A DNA stretch of 64,000 bases from an uncultured Clostridia bacterium (GCA_937896885.1 CALBNX010000071.1:6565-70564), one strand, 5' to 3'. Shown: positions 1-8,939, counted from the first letter of the stretch. Translations and numbers: made by a program. The notes: generated by a model from the letters alone, not told the origin.

Positions 1-1098
1 ACAGAGGCATATTTTTCAATTTGTCAGTCAAGAAAATTCATTGCAGAGCTTCGCAGAATTCGTAAAGAATTTCAAGGCAGACCAACACCTGTTACACATC
101 TCGAAAGACTTTCTGATGCTCTTGGCGGCAAAGTTCAACTCTATGCAAAGCGTGAAGATTTGAACCATTCAGGTGCTCATAAGCTCAATCACTGTATGGG
201 TGAAGCACTTCTTGCAAAATATATGGGCAAGAAAAAGATTATTGCTGAAACAGGTGCAGGTCAGCACGGTGTTGCTCTTGCTACTGCAGCTGCATATTTT
301 GGTCTTGAATGTGACATTTATATGGGTTCTGTCGATATTAAGAAACAAGCACCTAATGTTGCAAGAATGAAAATCCTTGGTGCAAATGTGGTTGAGGTTA
401 CTCACGGTTTACAGACTCTTAAAGAAGCAGTTGATGCTGCATTTGACGCATACAGCAAGGAATATAAAGATTGTATTTATTGCATCGGTTCAGTTCTTGG
501 CCCTCACCCATTCCCAATGATGGTTCGTGATTTCCAGAGCGTTGTTGGTATTGAAGCAAGAGAGCAATTTATTGAAATGACAGGTCATCTTCCTAACGCT
601 ATTGTTGCTTGTGTTGGTGGTGGTTCTAATGCGGCAGGTCTTTTCGCTGGCTTCTTAAATGACCCTGTTGATATTTATGGCATTGAGCCACTTGGCCGTG
701 GTCCAAAAATGGGCGACCACGCAGCAAGTCTTAAGTATGGTACAGAGGGAATTATGCACGGTTTTAACAGCATTATGCTCAAAGATGAAAACGGTGAGCC
801 TGCTCCTGTTTATTCAGTTGCAAGTGGTCTTGACTATCCATCATCTGGCCCTGAACACGCATTCTTGCAAGAACTTGGCAGAGTTAAATATGATGTAATC
901 GACGACGAAGAAACAATCGACGCATTCTTCAAGCTTTCTCGTCTTGAGGGTATCATTCCTGCTATTGAAAGTTCACACGCAGTTGCATTCGGTATGAAAC
1001 TTGCACAACAGATGGAACACGGCTCAATTCTTATCAACCTTTCAGGACGTGGCGATAAAGATATGGACTATGTAATTGAAAATTACGGAATTAGATAA
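1..1098 (+). CDS. trpB: Tryptophan synthase beta chain, 5'-truncated by the window edge
   Basis: Condenses indole with L-serine to make L-tryptophan using PLP. The reading frame is open from base 1 and the first methionine codon lies further in, so the start is outside the window. The PLP lysine is in the motif GAHKLNH (codon 181-183). The family motifs AETGAGQHG, the phosphate-binding CVGGGSN and the C-terminal NLSGRGDKD are intact. It matches the TrpB1 type that partners TrpA. No trpA follows: the gene ends at a strong terminator. Either trpA precedes it outside the window or the subunits are encoded apart. Identification is secure. Confidence 0.97.
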   Translation, partial: TEAYFSICQSRKFIAELRRIRKEFQGRPTPVTHLERLSDALGGKVQLYAKREDLNHSGAHKLNHCMGEALLAKYMGKKKIIAETGAGQHGVALATAAAYFGLECDIYMGSVDIKKQAPNVARMKILGANVVEVTHGLQTLKEAVDAAFDAYSKEYKDCIYCIGSVLGPHPFPMMVRDFQSVVGIEAREQFIEMTGHLPNAIVACVGGGSNAAGLFAGFLNDPVDIYGIEPLGRGPKMGDHAASLKYGTEGIMHGFNSIMLKDENGEPAPVYSVASGLDYPSSGPEHAFLQELGRVKYDVIDDEETIDAFFKLSRLEGIIPAIESSHAVAFGMKLAQQMEHGSILINLSGRGDKDMDYVIENYGIR

Positions 1099-1105
1099 AA
1101 AATTA

Positions 1106-1130
1106 GGCGAGGTAACCCCTCGCCTTTTTT
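1106..1130 (+). terminator. Rho-independent terminator of trpB
   Basis: A perfect 7-bp stem (GGCGAGG at 1106-1112 with CCTCGCC at 1118-1124), a five-base loop and six T residues, eight bases after the trpB stop codon. Confidence 0.93.
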
Positions 1131-1143
1131 ATTTTAAAATTGC

Positions 1144-1172
1144 TTGATTTATAAATATAAACATATTATAAT
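1144..1172 (+). promoter_or_regulatory. Promoter of the tRNA-Pro gene
   Basis: TTGATT at 1144-1149, a 17-base spacer and a consensus TATAAT at 1167-1172. It ends 13 bases before the tRNA, as expected for a stable-RNA promoter. Confidence 0.75.
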
Positions 1173-1185
1173 TAGTTAGTAACGA

Positions 1186-1261
1186 CGAGATGTAGCGCAG
1201 GTGGTAGCGCGCCACGTTCGGGACGTGGATGCCGCAAGTTCGAATCTTGTCATCTCGACCA
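1186..1261 (+). tRNA. tRNA-Pro, anticodon CGG
   Basis: A 76-nt cloverleaf. The acceptor stem CGAGATG (1186-1192) pairs with CATCTCG (1251-1257), and A plus an encoded CCA end follow. The D arm contains AGCGCAGGTGGTAGCGC. The anticodon stem CCACG/CGTGG closes the loop TTCGGGA, giving anticodon CGG, which reads the proline codon CCG. The T arm has GTTCGAATC. It is a single-gene unit with its own promoter and terminator. Confidence 0.97.
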
Positions 1262-1298
1262 AAATCCAAATTCGGCAAAAGTTGAATTTGGATTTTTT
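1262..1298 (+). terminator. Terminator of tRNA-Pro
   Basis: A 12-bp perfect stem (1262-1273 with 1284-1295) with an AT-rich base and a T-run, directly after the CCA end. A TATAAT-like hexamer at about 1307 could start cysK transcription, but no well-spaced -35 box was found. Confidence 0.85.
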
Positions 1299-1340
1299 AA
1301 AATGGTTATAATAATTACAACAACTCTTGGAGATGGTGCT

Positions 1341-2264
1341 ATGAGAATTTTTAAAACTGCATCAGAATTAATTGGAAAAACTCCCCTTTTGGAACTTTCA
1401 AACATTGAAAAAGATGAAAACCTTTCTGCTAATGTTTTTGCAAAGTTGGAACTTTTCAACCCTGCAGGGAGCATTAAAGACCGTGTTGCAAAGGCTATGA
1501 TTGAAGATGCCGAAGAAAAAGGGATTTTGAAAGAAGGCTCTGTTATTATTGAACCAACAAGTGGCAACACAGGTATCGGTCTTGCATCAGTTGCCGCTGC
1601 AAAGGGATATAAATTAATTATCACAATGCCTGAAACAATGTCTGTTGAGCGCAGAAAACTCATTACATCTTTCGGTGCAGAATTGGTGCTCACAGATGGT
1701 GCAAAAGGTATGAATGGCGCAATAGAAAAAGCGGAAGAATTATCACGCGAAATTCCTAACAGTATTGTTGCAGGTCAGTTTGTTAACCCCGCAAACCCAA
1801 AAGCACATTTCTTAACAACTGGCCCTGAAATTTGGGAAGACACAGACGGAAAAGTTGATATTTTAGTAGCAGGTGTTGGTACTGGTGGCACAATCACAGG
1901 TATCGGCGAATATCTTAAATCAAAAAATCCTGATATAAAAATTGTTGGTATTGAGCCTGTTGACTCTCCCGTAATTTCAGGTGGCAAAGCTGGTGCTCAC
2001 GGGCTACAAGGTATCGGCGCAGGCTTTATTCCAGAAATTCTTAACACAGAAATTATTGATAAGATTATCACAGTCAGCACAAATGAAGCTTATGAAGCAA
2101 GTCGTATGATGGCAAAACGCGAAGGCGTATTGGTTGGCATTTCATCTGGTGCGGCTATTCACGGTGCATTGCTTTTGGCAAGAAAAGAAGAGAACAAAGG
2201 AAAAAACATTGTTGTGATTTTGCCAGACACAGGTGACAGATATTTATCAACGGATTTGTTCTAA
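1341..2264 (+). CDS. cysK: Cysteine synthase A (O-acetylserine sulfhydrylase)
   Basis: Makes L-cysteine from O-acetylserine and sulfide with PLP. The start at 1341 (308 aa) is chosen because TGGAG at 1328-1332 sits eight bases upstream. An upstream in-frame start at 1302 has no such site and would overlap the tRNA terminator region. The PLP lysine is K46 in GSIKDR, the substrate loop is TSGNTG (about 73-78), and the phosphate-binding loop is GVGTGGTITG. Length is normal for CysK. It stands alone between terminators. Cystathionine beta-synthase-like activity cannot be excluded, but the family is certain. Confidence 0.95.
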   Translation: MRIFKTASELIGKTPLLELSNIEKDENLSANVFAKLELFNPAGSIKDRVAKAMIEDAEEKGILKEGSVIIEPTSGNTGIGLASVAAAKGYKLIITMPETMSVERRKLITSFGAELVLTDGAKGMNGAIEKAEELSREIPNSIVAGQFVNPANPKAHFLTTGPEIWEDTDGKVDILVAGVGTGGTITGIGEYLKSKNPDIKIVGIEPVDSPVISGGKAGAHGLQGIGAGFIPEILNTEIIDKIITVSTNEAYEASRMMAKREGVLVGISSGAAIHGALLLARKEENKGKNIVVILPDTGDRYLSTDLF

Positions 2265-2271
2265 CAAAGAA

Positions 2272-2300
2272 AACGGACAGCAACTGCTGTCCGTTAATTT
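2272..2300 (+). terminator. Terminator of cysK, probably shared with proC
   Basis: A 10-bp perfect stem (2272-2281 with 2286-2295), a four-base loop AACT and AATTTTTT on the + side. It lies between the convergent cysK and proC stop codons. The T-run is weaker in the minus direction. Confidence 0.9.
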
Positions 2301-2301
2301 T

Positions 2302-3108
2302 TTATAATTTCTTATCTTTTTCAAGGGATGCTTTTACTGCATTCATAACAGTTTCGTCAAATCCTTCTTGTTCTAAAACCGCAATTCCCTCGATAGTTGT
2401 GCCACCCGGTGAGCAAACACTATTAATTAATGCCCACGAATTAGCGTCATTATCTTCTAAAATAGTCTTTGCGCTACCAAGCACGGCTTGTGCACAGATT
2501 TTAAGAGCATCTTTTTTATTCATTCCGTTTTTCACAGCTTCACGAGCCATTGAGTCAATGAACATAAATGCATAAGCCGGTGAGCAACCTGCGATTACAC
2601 CGAAAAGTGGGAACATATCTTCTTCTAACTCAATCACATCACCAAACGAGCGACACAAGTCTTTCACAAATTCAAGCAAATTGTCATTGACATTTTTGTT
2701 TTTGCAAACGCCACTCATTGATGCGCCAACTTTGGCATTGATATTTGGCATAACACGAACAATTTTTGCATCGTCATCTAAAAATGAGCCTATATAATTA
2801 AGAGTTTTGCCTGCACCGATTGAGACAATTGCTGTGCCTTTTTCCAACACAACATCTTTAATCTGTGGCAAAACAGTTGGGAATATCTGTGGTTTGACCG
2901 CTAGAACTGTTACATCAGTATTTTCTGCAACACTCTCGGCAGAATTACACACATTCACCCCATGTTTTTCATGAAGAAAGCCTGTTTTTTCACCGTCAAT
3001 ATCATAGACGAAAATATTTTCACCCGCAATAAACTCTGATGAAACTGCACCATTTATTATTGCTGTTGCCATATTTCCGCAACCGATAAAACCTAACTTA
3101 ATTTGCAT
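2302..3108 (-). CDS. proC: Pyrroline-5-carboxylate reductase
   Basis: Last step of proline synthesis: NAD(P)H-dependent reduction of pyrroline-5-carboxylate. The 268-aa protein opens with the Rossmann motif GFIGCGNMA (residues 6-14). It carries the dimerisation-domain signatures GVIAGCSPAYAF and SVCSPGGTTIEG, and length is typical. It begins only two bases after the mscL stop with no good ribosome binding site of its own, so translational coupling to mscL is likely. Proline and the channel pair plausibly as osmotic-response functions, but that link is an inference. Confidence 0.96.
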   Translation of the reverse strand: MQIKLGFIGCGNMATAIINGAVSSEFIAGENIFVYDIDGEKTGFLHEKHGVNVCNSAESVAENTDVTVLAVKPQIFPTVLPQIKDVVLEKGTAIVSIGAGKTLNYIGSFLDDDAKIVRVMPNINAKVGASMSGVCKNKNVNDNLLEFVKDLCRSFGDVIELEEDMFPLFGVIAGCSPAYAFMFIDSMAREAVKNGMNKKDALKICAQAVLGSAKTILEDNDANSWALINSVCSPGGTTIEGIAVLEQEGFDETVMNAVKASLEKDKKL

Positions 3109-3110
3109 AA

Positions 3111-3569
3111 TTATTCAACGTCAGATGTACAGTGTGCACACTTTGTAGCATCGATTGCAATTTCACTCTTACAGAATGGGCAAACCTTTGTTGTAGGTGC
3201 TGCTTCTACAACTGGCTCTTCTTTTTTGCCGATTGAAGTGAGTTTGTTAAGTCCCTTAACGAGAAGGAAGATAACAAATGCCATAATAATGAAGTCGATT
3301 GTTACTGCAATAAAATTACCATATGTAAGAATTGCTGCACCCGCTTCTGTTGCTTCTTCAATTGTTGCATAATCGCCACCATCGAGAGCTACAAATTTTG
3401 ATGCAAAATCACTACCCTTTGTAATAAGACCGATAAGTGGCATAACAAGGTCGTTAACTACCGATGTTACGATTTTCTGGAAAGCACCACCGATGATAAC
3501 ACCGACTGCAAGGTCGATTACGTTACCACGCATAGCAAAATCTTTAAATTCTTTTAAAAATCCTTTCAT
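3111..3569 (-). CDS. mscL: Large-conductance mechanosensitive channel with C-terminal zinc ribbon
   Basis: A pentameric membrane channel that releases solutes on hypo-osmotic shock. Residues 1-100 are canonical MscL: FKDFAMRGNVIDLAVGVIIG with TM1, then a periplasmic loop, then TM2 (VTIDFIIMAFVIFLLVKGLN). After a linker the last ~25 residues form CPFCKS...CAHCTS, a CxxC...CxxC zinc ribbon that replaces or extends the usual helical bundle. At 152 aa it is slightly longer than E. coli MscL. The ribosome binding site AAGAAGGA precedes the ATG. It is the first gene of an mscL-proC unit. Confidence 0.95.
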   Translation of the reverse strand: MKGFLKEFKDFAMRGNVIDLAVGVIIGGAFQKIVTSVVNDLVMPLIGLITKGSDFASKFVALDGGDYATIEEATEAGAAILTYGNFIAVTIDFIIMAFVIFLLVKGLNKLTSIGKKEEPVVEAAPTTKVCPFCKSEIAIDATKCAHCTSDVE

Positions 3570-3604
3570 TTTAAAAATCCTTCTTTCTTAAAAATTATGT
3601 AATA

Positions 3605-3632
3605 ATTATATCATTATTTTTACATATTTCAA
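3605..3632 (-). promoter_or_regulatory. Promoter of mscL-proC
   Basis: Read on the minus strand: TTGAAA (3627-3632), a 16-base spacer and TATAAT (3605-3610), about 36 bases before the mscL start. Confidence 0.7.
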
Positions 3633-3634
3633 TA

Positions 3635-4513
3635 TTATTTTACTCCTGTCATATCAAAATCAGGTATAAAATCAGTCTTTGCAGATGTTTTTTCTTGCAT
3701 AAAGCCGTTTTTCAGACCTAAATCAATGAAATAATCTACAACTTTATTATATTCTGCTGTTGTGAGTTTTCTGCTCAACTCTTTAAATTCAGCAATATTG
3801 CCATAAGGAGTATATTGGCTCATAATACTTATATATGTATCATTGGTCAGATTGTTTTTTATCCACAAAAGTATATTTTTGCTTTCTTCAATATTTTTAG
3901 GCAAAACAAGATGACGAATAATAAGTCCTTTTTCAATTATTCCATCTTTAAAAACTGTTTCTGGCTGTTGACGGTGCATTTCGAGAATAGCTTTGCTTGC
4001 TTTTTCAAAATAATCTGGGCATTTAGCATAAGCCGTTGACTTTTCACTGCTGAAATATTTAAGGTCAGGTAAATAAACATCAACTAAACCCTCTAATTTT
4101 TTGAGAGTTTCAACACTATCATATCCCGATGAATTATACACAACGGGTACTTGGGGTTTGTATTCTGTTAATGCGTCAATGATAATGTGTGAAAAATGAG
4201 TAGGGTTAACAAAATCAATAGTATGCACACCACGGTTTTCAAGTTCTTTGATAATTTCAACAAGTCGTGTTGTTGTAATAGCTTCACCTTTGTTTTCATG
4301 GCTTATGGGATAATTCTGACAAAAGCAACATTTTAAAGAGCAACCCGAAAAAAAGATTGCACCCGTCCCCTTTTCACCACTTATACACGGCTCTTCCCAC
4401 ATATGAATATCTGCTCGGGCAAGCACAGGATTTTCGGGCATTTTGCAAAAACCATTGCCCATATGTTCAGTTCTTTCTGAGTTACAATTTCTTGGACACA
4501 AATTACAAATCAC
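3635..4513 (-). CDS. PflA-like radical SAM protein
   Basis: A [4Fe-4S] radical S-adenosylmethionine enzyme of the pyruvate-formate-lyase-activating type (COG1313-like). Start GTG at 4513 is chosen because GGGGTGA lies just upstream, whereas the longer frame from 4546 has no site; this gives 292 aa. The N-terminus has a cysteine cluster, CNLCPRNC, that may bind a second cluster. The SAM cluster motif is C58-x3-C62-x2-C65. Conserved PTHFSH and LPDLKYF follow. No glycyl-radical substrate gene lies next to it, so the target is unknown. It is divergent from coaX. Confidence 0.85.
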   Translation of the reverse strand: MICNLCPRNCNSERTEHMGNGFCKMPENPVLARADIHMWEEPCISGEKGTGAIFFSGCSLKCCFCQNYPISHENKGEAITTTRLVEIIKELENRGVHTIDFVNPTHFSHIIIDALTEYKPQVPVVYNSSGYDSVETLKKLEGLVDVYLPDLKYFSSEKSTAYAKCPDYFEKASKAILEMHRQQPETVFKDGIIEKGLIIRHLVLPKNIEESKNILLWIKNNLTNDTYISIMSQYTPYGNIAEFKELSRKLTTAEYNKVVDYFIDLGLKNGFMQEKTSAKTDFIPDFDMTGVK

Positions 4514-4554
4514 AGTTTCACCCCGTTTCTTCACACATTGTAACACAAAAAAAC

Positions 4555-4583
4555 TTGATAAACAATAAAAAATAGTATATACT
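4555..4583 (+). promoter_or_regulatory. Promoter of coaX
   Basis: TTGATA (4555-4560), a 17-base spacer and TATACT (4578-4583), 28 bases before the coaX ATG. Confidence 0.8.
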
Positions 4584-4611
4584 TATTGCGTTAAAAGAAC
4601 GAGGTGAGATT

Positions 4612-5376
4612 ATGCTTCTTACAATAGATATTGGCAATACGAATATGAACATTGGTCTTTTTGACGGCGAACTGCTCACAATGAGTGCTCGTCTTGCTAC
4701 TGAAAGGCAAAAGACTGATGACCAGTTTGCAGTTGAATTCTTAAATATTTTTAAAATTTATAATATTGATTTCAATAATATTATGGGTGCTGTGATTTCA
4801 TCAGTTGTGCCTGAAATTACTGTTCATGTCAAAAATGCTGTACAGAAACTCATTGGCAAAAATGTTATTGTGCTTTCCCCCGGCGTTAAAACTGGGCTTA
4901 ACATTTTAATTGACAATCCTGCACAACTTGGTGCAGATTTAGCGGCAGGTGCTGTTGGTGCTGCCAACGAATATCCATTACCTGCATTTGTTATTGACCT
5001 TGGCACAGCTACAAAAATCTATGCTATTGATGAAAACAAAAGTTTTCGTGGTTGTATGATTGCACCGGGTGTTGCAATTTCTTTACAAGCACTTACAAAT
5101 ACAAGTTCACTCTTACCTGCAATCAGTCTTGAACCGCCTAAAAAGGCTTGCGGAACAAACACTATTGAAAGTATGCAAAGTGGAATTGTTCTCGGCACGG
5201 CTTCAATGATTGATGGTCTTCTTGACAGATTCGCTGAAGAACTTGGTGAGCCAAAAACAATTATTGCAACTGGTGGGCTTTCACATTTTATCTCACCTGT
5301 TTGCAAGAGAGAAATCATTTATGATGGTGATTTAGTTCTCAAAGGACTTAAAGCAATTTATAATAAAAACAAATAG
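4612..5376 (+). CDS. coaX: Type III pantothenate kinase
   Basis: Phosphorylates pantothenate, the first step of coenzyme A synthesis. The CoaX type is a fold in the ASKHA superfamily and typically needs a monovalent cation. The 254-aa protein starts with the phosphate-binding motif DIGNTN. It has the PAQLGADLAAGAVGA segment, the second motif DLGTATK and the adenosine motif ATGGLS. The binding site GAGGTGAG (4601-4608) fits the ATG at 4612. The ECF transporter gene downstream suggests a pantothenate uptake-activation pair. Confidence 0.95.
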   Translation: MLLTIDIGNTNMNIGLFDGELLTMSARLATERQKTDDQFAVEFLNIFKIYNIDFNNIMGAVISSVVPEITVHVKNAVQKLIGKNVIVLSPGVKTGLNILIDNPAQLGADLAAGAVGAANEYPLPAFVIDLGTATKIYAIDENKSFRGCMIAPGVAISLQALTNTSSLLPAISLEPPKKACGTNTIESMQSGIVLGTASMIDGLLDRFAEELGEPKTIIATGGLSHFISPVCKREIIYDGDLVLKGLKAIYNKNK

Positions 5377-5426
5377 AATCCCTCCACCACCTTGGGTGGT
5401 CCCCACTCCCTTTAACAAGGGAGACT
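5377..5426. repeat. Two-hairpin dispersed repeat, copy 1
   Basis: It starts right at the coaX stop codon. It contains two adjacent palindromes: ACCACC-TTG-GGTGGT (about 5386-5400) and CTCCCTT-TAAC-AAGGGAG (5406-5423). Read on the minus strand it follows the same plan as the elements at 56706-56760 and 56789-56840: a CTCCCT hairpin, a short link, a variable hairpin, then GGAGGGA. It lies between coaX and the transporter gene and could form RNA hairpins in their shared transcript. Confidence 0.7.
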
Positions 5427-5481
5427 GTTCGTCAATATTTTGCATTGCATCCGTTTGGAGCAGTAGCAAGGAGGAATATAT

Positions 5482-6090
5482 ATGGCAAAAAAAAGAAAGG
5501 TAAGCCGAAAGAAAATAATCGCGCTTACCGAAAACGCTATGCTTTCAGCAATTATTATACTGATGGCATTCACACCACTTGGATATCTGCCACTTGGACC
5601 TGTTAAAATGACCTTTATAATGGTTCCCGTTGCAGTTGGTGCTATGACCTTGGGTGAGAAAACAGGAGCCTTTTTAGGACTTGTATTCGGTGTCACAAGT
5701 TTCATTCAATGCTTCGGTCTGGACGCATTCGGCACTACACTTTTAAGCATTAACCCAATTTTCACATTCATTATGTGTATTGTACCACGCGTACTTATGG
5801 GTTATCTATGTGCCGTAATTTACAAAATTGTGGCAAGAAAAAAACGCAAGTTTGCTTATGTTATTGGTGGTTTATCAGCACCAGTTCTTAACACAGCTTT
5901 CTTTATGACTTTACTAATTCTTTTCTTCGGTAAGAGTGACTACATAATGGGATTTCGTGGTGATTTAAGTCTTATTGCTTTTCTTGCAGCATTCATAGGT
6001 CTTAACGGTATTATGGAAATTGTAACAACAACCATTATTGCACCACCAGTTGCATCTGTAATTCACAAAGCAATCAAAAAAATTAAATAA
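5482..6090 (+). CDS. ECF transporter S component, probable pantothenate uptake protein
   Basis: The substrate-binding membrane subunit of an energy-coupling-factor vitamin transporter. It would work with a shared EcfA/A'/T module encoded elsewhere. The 202-aa protein has a basic N-terminus (AKKRKVSRKK), about five or six hydrophobic segments and the typical first helix motif ALTENAMLSAIIILMAF. The binding site AAGGAGG sits upstream. Its position after coaX suggests pantothenate (PanT-like) as substrate; that specificity is an inference from context only. A repeat separates it from coaX, but no terminator with a T-run does, so co-transcription is likely. Confidence 0.82.
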   Translation: MAKKRKVSRKKIIALTENAMLSAIIILMAFTPLGYLPLGPVKMTFIMVPVAVGAMTLGEKTGAFLGLVFGVTSFIQCFGLDAFGTTLLSINPIFTFIMCIVPRVLMGYLCAVIYKIVARKKRKFAYVIGGLSAPVLNTAFFMTLLILFFGKSDYIMGFRGDLSLIAFLAAFIGLNGIMEIVTTTIIAPPVASVIHKAIKKIK

Positions 6091-6102
6091 CAGAAAAAAA
6101 TA

Positions 6103-6129
6103 AACCACTTGATTTTTAGTCAAGTGGTT
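6103..6129. terminator. Bidirectional terminator between ECF gene and MFS gene
   Basis: A 10-bp perfect stem (6103-6112 with 6120-6129) and seven-base loop. It is followed by CTATTTTTA on + and by TTATTTTTTT on minus, between convergent genes. Confidence 0.88.
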
Positions 6130-6142
6130 CTATTTTTACTTT

Positions 6143-7525
6143 TTATTCACTCACTGTTTCCTTTGCTTTTTGACTATCTCTCTTTAAGAATGCAAGCATT
6201 GGAATGAAAATCAATACTGCAACAATTGCTGCATAAAGGAACATCAATTCTGTTGGAAGCACTTTTTCAGCGCCATTTTCCATATATGTAACATCTGAAT
6301 TCTTTGCCGCAATGTTACCAAGAGTCGGGCCAACAATCATTGGAATCATAACAAGGAAAATCATACGAATACCTTGAAAAAGACCAACCTTATCCTGTGG
6401 AATATTATCACGGACAGTAGCACCAAATTGAATCATAATTGTGATATAACCAATCAAGCCTGGTGTTAAACCGATAATAATTAAATAAATGTTCTTAGTT
6501 GCCGAAAGAATAAGTAAACCAACAATAAGGCAAATTACACTTGGGATGAATGAATAAGCCTTCTTCTTCATAACCAATTTCATTAAAATCAAAATACTTT
6601 CAAGTGCAATTGTAATTGCCATAACTCCAATTACAGCAAAACCACCAATATTGAATTCTTCACCACCATTTGCAGGTATTACAACTGAGGTAAAATAAAC
6701 AATCAAATAAGGTATAAAGCTTTGCACTGCACAGTTAAAGGTACAACCTGATAAAAGAATTAAATAAAGGCTGGTATTTTCTTTAATAGCCTTTGGTCTG
6801 AAGCCATAGAAAAGGTCTGCCCAATAGCTTGTGTTTCTCTTTTCTGCATTTTCAAACTTCTTAGGGTTATCAATAACATAGAAGCCAGCAATACCAACAA
6901 TTATTGCCAAAACACCAATCAATATAAAAAGTGTATTGTAAGAAACCTGACCCGCTTGTGCCTTTGTAATCATTGCGGTGATTATACCTGTTGTAACAAA
7001 GCCCATCATAGTAACAATCGATTCAACTATAACCGTTGTTTTAGGTGTTGTAACGTCAGTTATCCACGCGTCAAAAACAGAGTCGTCACCTGTTGCACGA
7101 ACAACGGTCATCATAAAAGCAAAGCCAATAATAATCCATGCAGTAGTAGAAACAATCTGTGCGGCATCGGTATAGCCAAACATTTTTGCTACAACATCTT
7201 TTTTGATAACGCCAAAAAGCACTGTCATAATACCCCAGATAATATAGCCCACAGAAATAAATATTTTTCTATTTCTGAGTTTTTCACTAAGAGTACCCAT
7301 AATAAAGGCAGTAATACAAGATATGACGGCAGAAACAGAAGTAATAATATTAACTGCGTCAGTTAATGTGATTTTTGCCCCCATTGAGCCTTGGTCAAAA
7401 ACAGTATTGTCCAAAAATACACTTGTGAGTGTACCTTGAGCAGTTCCCGCCATTGAGCCCATAAATATAAAGAGAACAAGTCCTATCCAGACGCGTTTAT
7501 TCAGTTGTCCGTTGTTATTGCTCAT
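6143..7525 (-). CDS. MFS transporter, probable sugar carrier (paralogue 2)
   Basis: A 12-helix major facilitator protein of 460 aa. Start at 7525 (MSNNNGQLNKRVW) is supported by GAGGT upstream and by alignment with the start of its neighbour; an upstream methionine at 7567 is not. It is a tandem paralogue of the gene at 7593-8939, sharing the N-terminus, the cytoplasmic MGTLSEKL.NRK motif between early helices, and an identical central loop (NPKKFENAEKRNTSYWAD). It is third in a unit with an alpha-glucosidase, which suggests glucoside or oligosaccharide uptake. The substrate is not readable from sequence. Confidence 0.85.
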   Translation of the reverse strand: MSNNNGQLNKRVWIGLVLFIFMGSMAGTAQGTLTSVFLDNTVFDQGSMGAKITLTDAVNIITSVSAVISCITAFIMGTLSEKLRNRKIFISVGYIIWGIMTVLFGVIKKDVVAKMFGYTDAAQIVSTTAWIIIGFAFMMTVVRATGDDSVFDAWITDVTTPKTTVIVESIVTMMGFVTTGIITAMITKAQAGQVSYNTLFILIGVLAIIVGIAGFYVIDNPKKFENAEKRNTSYWADLFYGFRPKAIKENTSLYLILLSGCTFNCAVQSFIPYLIVYFTSVVIPANGGEEFNIGGFAVIGVMAITIALESILILMKLVMKKKAYSFIPSVICLIVGLLILSATKNIYLIIIGLTPGLIGYITIMIQFGATVRDNIPQDKVGLFQGIRMIFLVMIPMIVGPTLGNIAAKNSDVTYMENGAEKVLPTELMFLYAAIVAVLIFIPMLAFLKRDSQKAKETVSE

Positions 7526-7592
7526 AATTTTTACCTCGTATATTGCTTTAAACATCAAAAACGCCATTTTTCAGGCGTCTTTGATAATACTT

Positions 7593-8939
7593 TTATTTTG
7601 CGTTTTTCTTTTCCTTTTTAAGAAGTGCAACAATCGGAATAAACAAGAAAATTGCTACAAAGCCTGCATAAAGGAAAATTGCCTTTGTAGGAAGCACATC
7701 TTCAGCACCTGCTGTATTCTTTGTTGCGATATTACCAAGAGTTGGACCTACCACCATTGGAATAAGCACAGTGAACACCATTCTGATACCCTGGAACAAA
7801 CCAACATTATCCTGTGGTGTATAGTCACGAGTTGAAGCACCAAGCTGGATTGTAAGAACAAGATAGCCAATAAGCACAGGTGCAATACCTACAATAATTG
7901 TCCAAATGCTTGTTGATGTTGAAAGGATAAAGAGTCCCGCAACAAGAAGTGCTGAACTTACAAGGAATGCAATTGGCTTATTCTTCACAGCAACCTTCAT
8001 AAGAATTACAATACCCGCAATAATTGAAGCAACTGAAATAACTGCAGGAATAATTACACCTGCTGAAAGAAGGTTTATATCTGCATTTGCAGGAAGCACA
8101 ACTGAGCCTAAGTAAATTATAAGATATGGGAAGAACACCTGAAATGCACAGTTAAAAATACAGAATGATGCAAGAACCAAATAAAGACCGCTGTTTTCTT
8201 TAATAACACTTGGTCTGAAGCCATAGAAAAGGTCTGCCCAATAGCTTGTGTTTCTCTTTTCTGCATTTTCAAACTTTTTAGGATTATCAATAAGGAATAC
8301 ACCTACAACACCGACAATCGCAACAAAAGCACCCATACCAACAAAGAAAGTGGTATATGAAATTGCTCCACCTTGTGCCATTGAGCCAACAACCATAATT
8401 ACACCCATTGCAAGGAAGCCCATAAATGTTGATGCTGTTTCAACCTTTGGTCGTGATTCAGGAGTTGTAACGTCAGTAACCCAAGCATTAAATGCGGAGT
8501 CATTACTTGTTGAGCCCATAAAGGTCATAACCATATCCATTATGATAACAACCCAGGCAGTTACAGTGATAATTTGACCTGGGTCAGTAAGACCAAAAAG
8601 ATTTGCAATATTGTCCTTTGTAATAAAACCAAAAAGTGCAGTTACAATACCCCAAGCAATATATCCAAAAGAGATAAATGCTTTACGATTTTTAAGCTTT
8701 TCGCTGAGCGTACCCATAACAAAGGTTGTTACAACCGCTGTGATAGCAGAAAGTGTAACCATTATGTTAACTGCATCAGTAAGTGTCAAAGAAGCACCTA
8801 AAATGCCTTCGTTATAAACACAGTCATTTAAGAATGTGTTAAAGTACATATTTTCAACGTTCCAAGCAAGCAAGCCCATAAACATAAAGAGCAAAATACC
8901 TGTCCAGACACGCTTTGAAAGTTTTCCATTATTACTCAT
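7593..8939 (-). CDS. MFS transporter, probable sugar carrier (paralogue 1)
   Basis: A 448-aa, 12-helix major facilitator protein starting MSNNGKLSKRVW, with AGAGGT upstream. Conserved features are WNVENMYFNTF at the end of the first helix, GTLSEKLKNRK between helices two and three, and a charged central loop. It is encoded 12 bases after the GH13 alpha-glucosidase and 67 bases before its paralogue, so the three form an operon. The pairing suggests import of an alpha-glucoside such as maltose, isomaltose or sucrose, followed by cytoplasmic hydrolysis. The exact sugar is an inference. Confidence 0.85.
   Translation of the reverse strand: MSNNGKLSKRVWTGILLFMFMGLLAWNVENMYFNTFLNDCVYNEGILGASLTLTDAVNIMVTLSAITAVVTTFVMGTLSEKLKNRKAFISFGYIAWGIVTALFGFITKDNIANLFGLTDPGQIITVTAWVVIIMDMVMTFMGSTSNDSAFNAWVTDVTTPESRPKVETASTFMGFLAMGVIMVVGSMAQGGAISYTTFFVGMGAFVAIVGVVGVFLIDNPKKFENAEKRNTSYWADLFYGFRPSVIKENSGLYLVLASFCIFNCAFQVFFPYLIIYLGSVVLPANADINLLSAGVIIPAVISVASIIAGIVILMKVAVKNKPIAFLVSSALLVAGLFILSTSTSIWTIIVGIAPVLIGYLVLTIQLGASTRDYTPQDNVGLFQGIRMVFTVLIPMVVGPTLGNIATKNTAGAEDVLPTKAIFLYAGFVAIFLFIPIVALLKKEKKNAK

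Noticed and set aside
6956..7366. 136-codon cysteine-rich frame opposite the MFS gene
   Set aside because: It is antisense to a well-supported transporter whose codon pattern and motifs explain the open frame.
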